Assembly (NCBI RefSeq): GCF_964031165.1
Contig: NZ_OZ035011.1
Location: 739,928-803,927, forward strand
Origin: Rickettsiella endosymbiont of Rhagonycha lignosa
GTDB lineage: Bacteria; Pseudomonadota; Gammaproteobacteria; Diplorickettsiales; Diplorickettsiaceae
DNA length: 64,000 bases
Direction of reading: 5' to 3'
Shown here: one piece after another, positions 45,327 to 52,701 of the stretch
How positions within the stretch are numbered: position 1 is the stretch's first letter
Layout: each line of letters opens with the position of its first letter
Notes under the pieces: generated by a model
The model's database searches: none
Seen by the model: only the letters and a program-made list of their open reading frames with translations
What the model was told of the DNA's origin: nothing
Program-made: the position numbers and the translations under genes

Positions 45327-46832
45327 GTGAAACACTCTTTTTCTCCTACGCTTAGCGTCACACTCGCGCTTTTATGCGTACTGACGGTTAAATTCCTTTT
45401 GGCCTGGTTTATTCCCATTACGGCGGATGAAGCCTATTATGCCATTTGGGGCGCTTATCTTAGTGGCGGCGGATATGATCATCCACCCATGATTGGGTTT
45501 GTTTTATACCCGTTGTTGCATTTCGGTCATCATGCCTTGACGCTGCGCTTACCGGCCATCTTCAGCAGTCTATTATTAGGTGTCGTAACCTATCTTTTTC
45601 TCAAAAAAGAGGATCCAGAGCGAGCGGCTATCGCTAGCATTCTATTAATGGTTGCGCCGATTAGTCTATTTAATATTATTGTGACTACTGATACACCCTT
45701 ATTTATATTTTCGTTTTTGTCGGTGATGTGCGTCTTACAAGCTTTAAAAAATAATGATGCATGGAATTGGTTTGCTTTAGGCGGATTGTTTTTAGGACTC
45801 GCTTTTTTCTCAAAATATTTTGCATGCCTATTAGGCTTAGCCTATGCGGTGTATTTTCTTTTTATTGCACCAAACCGGGCGCGTCTCATTGGTTTAGGTT
45901 TATTGGCTTTATTCACACTGCCTTTTGTCGTGCAGAATATCTATTGGAATTATCATCATGATTGGTCAAATATTTTATTTAATATTTACAATCGAAATAA
46001 TGATATGGGCTTTAGTTTCAAAACCATTTTAGCCTATGTGCTTATTTTATTGTATCTAATTACGCCGCCATTAGTGTTCGCGTTGGCCAAATTCCCAAAG
46101 CAGCAATTAAAACAGCAGGCGTTATTTTACTTCTCTTTTATACCCTTGCTGTTATTTTTTCTGCTCAGTAGTTTTAAACCGATAGGTTTACATTGGCCGC
46201 TTGCGTTTATTCCGTTAATTTATGTTTGGGCGGGTCAGTATTTAAGCGGTGAAAAACTAAGAAAATTATTAAAATTTACCGTTTATTGGAGTGGAGTACA
46301 GCTCATTCTGATTGTTAGCTTATTGCTTATTCCTCTTAAATCGGTGCAAGACCGTCATGTTCTGGGTTTAAACTATAATAAGATCGTTTATTTTTTTCAT
46401 CATAAAACCATTAATGACTTGTTAAAAGAAAAATATTCGCTGGATTATATTTATGCAAGTCCTAACTATGCGGACGCTTGTTTATTTTTTTTCGATACGA
46501 ATCATTATGCATCGGTATTTTTAAAAGGGTCTTATCATGGTCGTGAAGATGATTTAATTACTAATTTCAAACATTTTAAAAATAAAAACTTTTTAATCTT
46601 TTCACGCACACCACTGGTGTATAACGATTATAAGCCTTATTTTCAACGCGTTGCTTTGCATACTTTGCATTATGAGCAGGCTACTTTTTATTATTTGATT
46701 GGTACAAAATTTAATTATCTCGTTTATCGACAAAAAATATTGCGACCAATTAATGATACCTATTGGATTGATCCCCCATATTTACCGCATACGCCAAGCT
46801 TTTTTTATTTAAAATATTTTAAAAGTAAATAG
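45327..46832 (+). CDS. ArnT/PMT-family membrane glycosyltransferase
   Basis: The 501-residue multi-span protein starts with GTG. The first periplasmic loop carries the catalytic ITADEAYYAIWG and then GGYDHPPMIG, the diagnostic pair of the GT-C dolichyl/undecaprenyl-phosphate sugar transferases (ArnT, PMT_2). About ten hydrophobic spans follow, then a soluble C-terminal part. It probably moves a sugar from a lipid carrier to lipid A or another envelope acceptor; the sugar is not predictable. Confidence 0.82.
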   Translation: MKHSFSPTLSVTLALLCVLTVKFLLAWFIPITADEAYYAIWGAYLSGGGYDHPPMIGFVLYPLLHFGHHALTLRLPAIFSSLLLGVVTYLFLKKEDPERAAIASILLMVAPISLFNIIVTTDTPLFIFSFLSVMCVLQALKNNDAWNWFALGGLFLGLAFFSKYFACLLGLAYAVYFLFIAPNRARLIGLGLLALFTLPFVVQNIYWNYHHDWSNILFNIYNRNNDMGFSFKTILAYVLILLYLITPPLVFALAKFPKQQLKQQALFYFSFIPLLLFFLLSSFKPIGLHWPLAFIPLIYVWAGQYLSGEKLRKLLKFTVYWSGVQLILIVSLLLIPLKSVQDRHVLGLNYNKIVYFFHHKTINDLLKEKYSLDYIYASPNYADACLFFFDTNHYASVFLKGSYHGREDDLITNFKHFKNKNFLIFSRTPLVYNDYKPYFQRVALHTLHYEQATFYYLIGTKFNYLVYRQKILRPINDTYWIDPPYLPHTPSFFYLKYFKSK

Positions 46833-46839
46833 ACTCACA

Positions 46840-46952
46840 GCAATTGAATTTTTGGCAAGTGCTGCGTCCATGCAGCAATCTGGTATACATAATAAAAATG
46901 AGGATTGCGAGTTGAGTAGCACACAGAAAAAAATTCAAGTGCGAAGAGTATT
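46840..46952 (+). repeat. Dispersed intergenic repeat, copy 3
   Basis: This matches the minus strand of 9252-9366 with a few gaps, including CAATT-ATTTTTGGCAAG at the start, ATGAGGATTGCGA in the middle and AAGTGCGAAGAGTATTA at the end. It fills the space between two convergent genes. Confidence 0.6.
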
Positions 46953-47490
46953 AGACAACTAAGCTTAAAAACTCCGATCGCGTGCGTAAATCTTCTCGGA
47001 ATAAACCCAGCATCACCGAGGTTTTCATCGAAGCCTTTTGTTTTTCAACACCACGCATCATCATACATAAATGTTTGGCTTCAATAATGATGGCAACACC
47101 TTTGGCATTTAATACTTTCATCAAAGTATCGGCAATTTGACGGGTTAAATTTTCTTGAATTTGTAAGCGTCGTGCATAAAAATTAATAATACGCGGTATT
47201 TTTGATAAACCGATGATTTTTCCGTTCGGAATATAGGCAATATGACAGACACCAATAAAAGGCAATAAGTGATGTTCACATAAGGAATATAATTCAATGT
47301 CTTTGACTAAGATCATTTCTTCCATTGTCGAATGAAATACCGCACCATTTAGCAGGATATCTAAAGATTCACGTGAACCACTGGTTAAATAACGTAAGGA
47401 TTTGGCTACGCGCAACGGTGTATTTTTTAAACCTTCTCGTTCCGGGTCTTCTCCGAGTGCGCTTAAAATTGCTTTAATATGCTTTTCCAT
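46951..47490 (-). CDS. folE: GTP cyclohydrolase I
   Basis: The 179-residue protein has the zinc ligands and catalytic His in [40 protein letters not shown] and the second Cys in [15 protein letters not shown]. It opens GTP to dihydroneopterin triphosphate, the first step of folate synthesis. Length is at the short end of the family but the core is complete. It lies 32 bp after metQ, so it may be co-transcribed with the methionine transporter. Confidence 0.96.
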   Translation of the reverse strand: MEKHIKAILSALGEDPEREGLKNTPLRVAKSLRYLTSGSRESLDILLNGAVFHSTMEEMILVKDIELYSLCEHHLLPFIGVCHIAYIPNGKIIGLSKIPRIINFYARRLQIQENLTRQIADTLMKVLNAKGVAIIIEAKHLCMMMRGVEKQKASMKTSVMLGLFREDLRTRSEFLSLVV

Positions 47491-47522
47491 TATTTATTTT
47501 CTTATTACGTTTAGTTTTGTAA

Positions 47523-48335
47523 CTACTTCCAAGCTGGAACGGCTGTACCATGAAATAATCTAGCGGCGGCGGCTAATACTTCAGGAGAGTGTATGGCCTT
47601 AATTAGATTAATAAACTTCGGGTTATTTTTATCGCTTAGTTTTACCACTAAAAGATTAGCATAAGGGGAGGTTTTACTTTCACTAAATAGTGCATTTTGT
47701 TGCGGGTAGAGATGGGCTAACGCAGCATAGTTAGCATTAATAACCGCCAAATCGACATCAGCGAGTACACGCGGTAATTGTGCAGCATCTAGCTCTTTGA
47801 TAGCTAAGTGTTTAGGATTAAGTTGGATGTCGTTAGGCGTCATGTAGGTGCCTTTGTGTGTATCAAGTGTCAATAATCCGGCTGAACTTAACAATAATAA
47901 AGCGCGTGCTTCATTGCTTGGATCATTAGGTATGGCCACGATAGCATGCGGTTTTAATTCATTTAAATGCTGGATTTTTGCTGAGTAGATAGCCATAGGA
48001 TAAATAAACGCTTTGGCTATCGGAGTTAATGCATAAGCTCGGTTATGAATTTCGTCGTTTAAAAAAGCTTGATGCTGAAATAGATTGGCATCAAGATTAC
48101 CGTCGTTTAGCGCTCGATTGGGTAGCGAATAATCGGAGAATTCAATAATTTTTATTTGTAAACCATAATCTCGTTGTGCTACTTGTTTGGCGACTTGCAT
48201 GAGTTCTGTTTCTGGCCCACTAATCGTACCTAAACGAATTTGTTGTGAGTTTTCACGATGCTGGCAAGCACTCAGGCCGAATAAACTACTTAGTAATAGA
48301 CAGCGCAATATGAAATGAGAAGTTTTTTTTATCAT
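47523..48335 (-). CDS. metQ: Methionine-binding lipoprotein MetQ
   Basis: The 270-residue precursor has a lipobox (GLSAC, Cys about residue 24) and the NlpA-family core with LGTISGPETELMQVAK, DGNLDANLFQHQAFLND, AIPNDPSNEARALLLL and LAVINANYA. It captures L- and D-methionine in the periplasm for the MetNI transporter. It is the third gene of metN-metI-metQ, about 100 bp after metI. Confidence 0.93.
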   Translation of the reverse strand: MIKKTSHFILRCLLLSSLFGLSACQHRENSQQIRLGTISGPETELMQVAKQVAQRDYGLQIKIIEFSDYSLPNRALNDGNLDANLFQHQAFLNDEIHNRAYALTPIAKAFIYPMAIYSAKIQHLNELKPHAIVAIPNDPSNEARALLLLSSAGLLTLDTHKGTYMTPNDIQLNPKHLAIKELDAAQLPRVLADVDLAVINANYAALAHLYPQQNALFSESKTSPYANLLVVKLSDKNNPKFINLIKAIHSPEVLAAAARLFHGTAVPAWK

Positions 48336-48438
48336 AGTTAATATATCCGAAACACTAATAAAATTTTAGCAATCACTGCGTCATGGTAAGTGCAGCTTAT
48401 TTTTGTCATTGCGTGCACAAACTGCACAGCAATCGGGT

Positions 48439-49092
48439 TTAATGATGATTTAAGCGTTTTGCCCAATAATCTCCCAAATGCTGAATGCCTTGTACTAAAA
48501 CAATGAGGATCACTATAGTCATGATCATGATACTGGCATCAAAACGTTGATAACCATAACGTATGGCTAAATCACCTAAACCCCCTCCGCCAACGGCTCC
48601 TGCCATAGCAGAATAGCCAATTAAAGTAATGAGCGTGGTCGTTAGTGTACCTACCATACCGGGTAGGGCTTCTGTCAACAAAATAGCAGGGATTAATTGC
48701 CAAGTGGTAGCTCCCATTGCTAACCCTGTCTCAATTAAACCCGGAGGTAACTGGTTGAGATTATTTTCTATCATACGCGCAAAGAAAGGTATGGCCGCTA
48801 AGCTAAGTGGAACGATAGCGGCGCTAGTGCCAATCGAAGTACCGACTAACAAGCGTGTAATAGGAATGATGGCTAACATTAAAATGATAAACGGAATTGA
48901 ACGTGCCATATTAACCATTAAGGATAAACTTTTATTAAGTAAGGGCATCGGTAATAAATTGGTTTGTCGCGTGCTAAATAACAACACACCTAAAGGTAAT
49001 CCCAGTAGCATAGCCAGCAATCCTGAGACGAACACCATATAGAGTGTTTCGCCGGTAGATAGGAGTAATTCAAACAATAGATTCGTCGACAT
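48439..49092 (-). CDS. metI: Methionine ABC transporter permease MetI
   Basis: The 217-residue permease has five to six hydrophobic spans and the EAA-like cytoplasmic loop ETGLAMGATTWQLIPAILLTEA, then AGAVGGGGLGDLAIRYGYQRF near the C-terminus. It forms the channel of the MetNIQ importer. The start overlaps the end of metN by 23 bp, showing tight coupling. Confidence 0.95.
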   Translation of the reverse strand: MSTNLLFELLLSTGETLYMVFVSGLLAMLLGLPLGVLLFSTRQTNLLPMPLLNKSLSLMVNMARSIPFIILMLAIIPITRLLVGTSIGTSAAIVPLSLAAIPFFARMIENNLNQLPPGLIETGLAMGATTWQLIPAILLTEALPGMVGTLTTTLITLIGYSAMAGAVGGGGLGDLAIRYGYQRFDASIMIMTIVILIVLVQGIQHLGDYWAKRLNHH

Positions 49093-50116
49093 AGCCCATA
49101 ATCTCTACATGAAGTCCTTTATCAGTTAAATAATCGATACCTAAAGGTAAGGGAGTTTGATCACCCATGACCTCAACTACCATGATACCTAAAATTGTTT
49201 GTTTAAGACATTCAATATTGGCTTGTAAGATATTCAGATGAATACCCATTTCACGCATCACATGGGCTATTAAAGGTTCTGCCGCGGCTTGTCCCTGAAA
49301 TATGATCCGAAGAACTGCATGGCTATTTAGTTTTTTTTGCATACTGAGTCGTTTTTGTAATAAAGGGGGGAGTTCATGTTTTAACGATAAACTCACAAAT
49401 TTCTTGGCTAAATCAGCTTTTGGTGCCGTAAAAAAACTGACCACATCAGCGACTTCAAGGATCGACCCTTGATCCAGTAATGCAACACGGTCGCAGATAC
49501 TTTTTACAACATCAACTTGATGCGTAATTAATACGATGGTAATCCCTAAACGCTGGTTAATATCCTTTAATAATTGGAGAATCGTTTGTGTAGTCTGTGG
49601 ATCGAGCGCCGATGTCGCTTCATCACAAAGTAATACCTTGGGTTGGCTGGCAAGTGCGCGTGCAATAGCAACACGTTGTTTTTGTCCACCACTAAGCTGT
49701 GCTGGATAAGCGTGTTGTTTATCACTTAAGCCAGTAAGGTGTAACAAAGGAGCAATCGTCGCGTGGATTTTCGATGGCGAATAATGTGCAAACTTTAACG
49801 GTAAGGCAATATTTTCATACACTGTTTTGGCTGCAAGTAAATTAAATTGTTGAAATATCATACCTATCTGACGTCGCACTAAGCGTAAATCAGCGGCTTT
49901 CATTGAGGTTAATTCTTGTTCAGCTATCCAGACTTGTCCTAAGCTAGGACGTTCTAAAAGATTGATACAGCGCACTAACGTACTTTTGCCGGCACCACTT
50001 TGACCCACAATACCAAATATTTCTCCTGGACAAATAGTCAGGTTTATGTCGCGTAGAGCATAGATAGGCGCGACTAAACTATTATAAATTTTTGAGATAT
50101 TAATAAGTTTTATCAT
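49070..50116 (-). CDS. metN: Methionine ABC transporter ATP-binding protein MetN
   Basis: The 348-residue ATPase has Walker A GQSGAGKST, signature LSGGQKQRVAIARAL, Walker B LLCDEATSALD and the switch His in LITHQVDVV. The C-terminal NIL domain (about residues 260-345) binds methionine and inhibits transport. It is the first gene of the operon. I see no SAM riboswitch and no clear MetJ box (AGACGTCT repeats) upstream. Confidence 0.95.
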   Translation of the reverse strand: MIKLINISKIYNSLVAPIYALRDINLTICPGEIFGIVGQSGAGKSTLVRCINLLERPSLGQVWIAEQELTSMKAADLRLVRRQIGMIFQQFNLLAAKTVYENIALPLKFAHYSPSKIHATIAPLLHLTGLSDKQHAYPAQLSGGQKQRVAIARALASQPKVLLCDEATSALDPQTTQTILQLLKDINQRLGITIVLITHQVDVVKSICDRVALLDQGSILEVADVVSFFTAPKADLAKKFVSLSLKHELPPLLQKRLSMQKKLNSHAVLRIIFQGQAAAEPLIAHVMREMGIHLNILQANIECLKQTILGIMVVEVMGDQTPLPLGIDYLTDKGLHVEIMGYVDESIV

Positions 50117-50601
50117 CTTTAATAGGTCATATTCCGCTAAAAAGGCATTGCTTAAAGGTATTATCGATACTTAGATAAATAACGCAAGAGGATTTGTTAA
50201 TTTCGCTTGCTATCATACAGTTTCTAACTGAATCAACGTTTTGCTCAAATCCGTAGTTTAAGCTGAATTAATCTAAGTCAGACAACTTTTAAGGTATTTT
50301 TCAAAATGAAGTTTTAAACTTCTATCATTTTTTTAAATAAAAAAAAATTTTTATATTTAATTTTTTTTAAAAACTTGTATGGAAAAAAATTATAAAAAAA
50401 TGTTTTAATGACTTGACACTAATCTTTAAAGTACATAATCTATATCCTAGTAAGATAAATTTACTTTAAATTAGCTTAAAAATAGTAGATAATTATTACC
50501 AACAACGGTATTATAAAATTTATTACAATATGTTTTATTATTAATTCCTTGTTGATAATAAAACATATTGTATTGCATTAAAAAAATAAAATTAAAAATT
50601 A
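50117..50601. promoter_or_regulatory. AT-rich regulatory region with a 16-bp perfect inverted repeat
   Basis: The 485-bp divergent region between metN and the receiver gene contains no gene. CAATATGTTTTATTAT (50526-50541) is perfectly repeated in inverse at 50555-50570 with a 13-nt spacer, ending about 30 bp before the start codon of the receiver gene. The position suits an operator or a 5' mRNA hairpin. Confidence 0.5.
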
Positions 50602-51036
50602 ATGGATGATCTTATGAGCAATCTAGAAAAACAACCCGCCTTAAAAGAACGTTCTGCTTTATTGATCGAGGATGATATTTTTTGCCAAAAAGTTCAAAGT
50701 CATTGTCTTTCTGAATTGGGATATACCGTCGAAGTCGTGTCCGATGCTGAAACAGCGATTAATCACATAGAGCAGTATGTTTATAATCTTATCGTGTTAG
50801 ATTTGGGATTGCCTGATCAATCCGGTGAGTTAGTCATTCGCGCAACACGTGAGCTTGAGACCAATCATCGAACACCCCTTATTGTTGCTACGGCTCATGC
50901 CGATGGTCCTATGCAGCAAAAGTGTCTCTATTTGGGTGCCGATGTGGTATTTATTAAACCGTTTAACAAGCAAACCTTAGCGAGAGCGATTGATTTTTGT
51001 CATTCTCGAATCGAAAAATTATCTCGATTTAATTAA
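50602..51036 (+). CDS. Orphan CheY-like response regulator receiver protein
   Basis: The 144-residue protein consists of a single receiver domain: acidic pocket in LLIEDDIF, phospho-acceptor Asp in LIVLDLGLPDQSG, Thr in PLIVATAHAD and Lys in VFIKPFNK. There is no DNA-binding or enzymatic output domain and no kinase gene nearby. An ATG four codons downstream (50614), with GGATG before it, is an equally good start. It might act through protein contact or as a phosphate relay. Confidence 0.85.
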   Translation: MDDLMSNLEKQPALKERSALLIEDDIFCQKVQSHCLSELGYTVEVVSDAETAINHIEQYVYNLIVLDLGLPDQSGELVIRATRELETNHRTPLIVATAHADGPMQQKCLYLGADVVFIKPFNKQTLARAIDFCHSRIEKLSRFN

Positions 51037-51057
51037 AAATTAATTAATGAGGTGTAC

Positions 51058-51208
51058 TACTTATAGTTTATCCCATAACCAATTAGAAAAATTAATTAAA
51101 CAAAAAATACAACGTAACTAAGTTTGATTTAAACTATGTTAAATAAACAAGTTTAAATATAATAGTAATGTAGTATTTTATAGTTGGTTATGGGATAAAC
51201 TATAAGTA
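51058..51208. mobile_element. MITE-like element with 25-bp perfect terminal inverted repeats
   Basis: TACTTATAGTTTATCCCATA plus ACCAA (51058-51082) is repeated perfectly in inverse at 51184-51208. The 101-bp centre is AT-rich and noncoding. The outermost TA on both sides may be a TA target duplication, as in IS630/mariner-type elements. A solo copy of the inner repeat is at 2468-2487. It sits immediately upstream of the Tus-like gene, so it probably carries or separates that gene's promoter. Confidence 0.65.
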
Positions 51209-51231
51209 TTTTTTCCTTGCAAGGAGGAAGT

Positions 51232-52071
51232 GTGTTAATAGATTTTGCGCCGAAATTCATTAGCTGCTTTACGGCTTTATTGCAAACACTTAATAAGTGT
51301 AACGCACATATTCAAAACGAGCTCAGTGAATTACCGCTATGGGTAGACAATGGCGCCGGAGATTTTATTACAAATCGCGATAAAGTCATTTTTGCTTTAG
51401 GAAACTTTGGGCCCACACAAGGTTTATCTCCCCAAGAAACCTTCAAATGCCCAGGCGTCGTAGCTGGGACGCAACATACCTTAATGCTTATTAATGAGCT
51501 TAACCAGATAAAAACCACTTTTAGAGAACTTGTACGTGCCTGTCAGCAAAGCACACAGCAAGATATTACCAAATTTGTTCGTGATACCTTGGCGTATGCT
51601 GGCTATCCAGGAATTAAACTTAAACAGGTTTTTCGGCATATTATTTATATTAACTATCATCCGCGCCGTATCGCATGGACTAAAGGCAAACACACCACGA
51701 GTAAACAATTATCAAAACAAGCCTCAGAAAAATTGTTGGAGAAAGCAGGGCAGGGCTTACATATTGATATACAAAAATTAAAATTGAACGGTTTATCTCA
51801 TCAAACTAAACTGATTAAACATCGAGATATTAAGCCAGGTTGGGTAGTGAATATCGGTGCATTTAAAGAAAACAATTGTTCAGCTTACGAAGATATTCGA
51901 ACCGCTTTACCTTTATTTTATTTGCATGATCAACAATTACCAAATCCTACGGTATGTTTTAGTAAACCCCGTATGCAAAATCGTAAAATGCGTATTGATA
52001 AGCAAATAGAATCCATGGCTTTTTTACCCTCTATCAGTGTCTATCGATATAAAAAAGAAACTATTAATTAA
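51232..52071 (+). CDS. Tus-like DNA replication terminus site-binding protein
   Basis: I use the GTG at 51232, four bases after AAGGAGG (279 residues). The protein aligns by eye with E. coli Tus over most of its length: INELNQIKTTFREL resembles Tus IQHINKLKTTFEHI, the PGVV before it matches PGVL, the YPGIKLKQVFRHI and RRIAWTKGKH segments occupy the place of LPGLITLNAYRTL and LRFGWANKH, and the Lys-rich HRDIKPGWVVNIGA and final FLPSISVYRY match the C-terminal strands. Tus binds Ter sites and blocks replication forks from one side. It is rare outside enterobacteria and plasmids. The DNA-contacting residues could not be confirmed. Confidence 0.65.
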   Translation: MLIDFAPKFISCFTALLQTLNKCNAHIQNELSELPLWVDNGAGDFITNRDKVIFALGNFGPTQGLSPQETFKCPGVVAGTQHTLMLINELNQIKTTFRELVRACQQSTQQDITKFVRDTLAYAGYPGIKLKQVFRHIIYINYHPRRIAWTKGKHTTSKQLSKQASEKLLEKAGQGLHIDIQKLKLNGLSHQTKLIKHRDIKPGWVVNIGAFKENNCSAYEDIRTALPLFYLHDQQLPNPTVCFSKPRMQNRKMRIDKQIESMAFLPSISVYRYKKETIN

Positions 52072-52345
52072 AATTTAATTAATATAAGCTTTCTATCAAA
52101 TATTTTTTTAAATAAATTATTTTTTTATAAAAAAATAATGTTTCTTTGGAATAAGTTAATGCACCAAATACATAGATACCTTGGCATATACTATGCTATC
52201 TGGGAATTAATATGACTTCAATTATAAGAGATTAATTAAAATTATCTATTGCAGATTTTTTTTTAACGTGCTTAAATTTATTTAAATTGATAATAATAAT
52301 AAATCGCTATTTGAATAAAGATTTAAAAATGTGAGGGAAATTATT
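52072..52345. other. AT-rich spacer after the Tus-like gene
   Basis: No gene is seen. A self-complementary A/T tract at about 52120-52140 could form a weak terminator-like hairpin for the Tus-like gene. Confidence 0.3.
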
Positions 52346-52501
52346 ATGCCAGAGCCAGAATTTAGAGAAAGGCTTGAATACACACAACTTAAGCCTGCTG
52401 TCCCTATATTCGCATCCATTCCAACTAATCAAGTTGTAAATATCCACTTATTAACAACAGAAACCTGTCGAACTTCCACCTCTTGTACGCTATCTAAGTA
52501 G
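52346..52501 (+). CDS. Possible 51-residue peptide with Thr/Ser/Cys-rich end
   Basis: A GAGGGAAA ribosome site precedes the ATG at 52346. The first 35 residues are ordinary and charged (MPEPEFRERLEYTQLKPAVP), while the C-terminus is TTETCRTSTSCTLSK. The leader-plus-core look, with two Cys among Ser/Thr, resembles a lanthipeptide-type precursor, but no modifying enzyme is recognisable next to it. It may equally be a small effector or a chance frame. Confidence 0.35.
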   Translation: MPEPEFRERLEYTQLKPAVPIFASIPTNQVVNIHLLTTETCRTSTSCTLSK

Positions 52502-52701
52502 ATTATTGCAGAGATAATTTATTCGAAATAATAACTTATTTCATTACTTTAGCACTCAAAATTCCTAAGTTTTATGCAATCATCAAGCCTTGCTAAGAAA
52601 GGTTTAATTTTATCTTAAGCTAGGGAGACTACACTAAGTAAGTGCCAGGTAATTAATCTTGATTCAAGAAATTTAAATTGATTATTACAGCGAGGTTTTT
52701 A
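52502..52701. promoter_or_regulatory. Putative promoter with weak PmrA-like box before the membrane protein
   Basis: TTTAATTTT-AT-CTTAAGCTA (52603-52622) is a partial match to the tandem PmrA box, followed 7 bp later by TACACT (52630-52635). The match is weaker than at 21097 and could be chance. Confidence 0.3.

Noticed and set aside
51232..52071. First impression of a methionine aminopeptidase
   Set aside because: The metal ligands of that family are absent, while the order of segments follows Tus.
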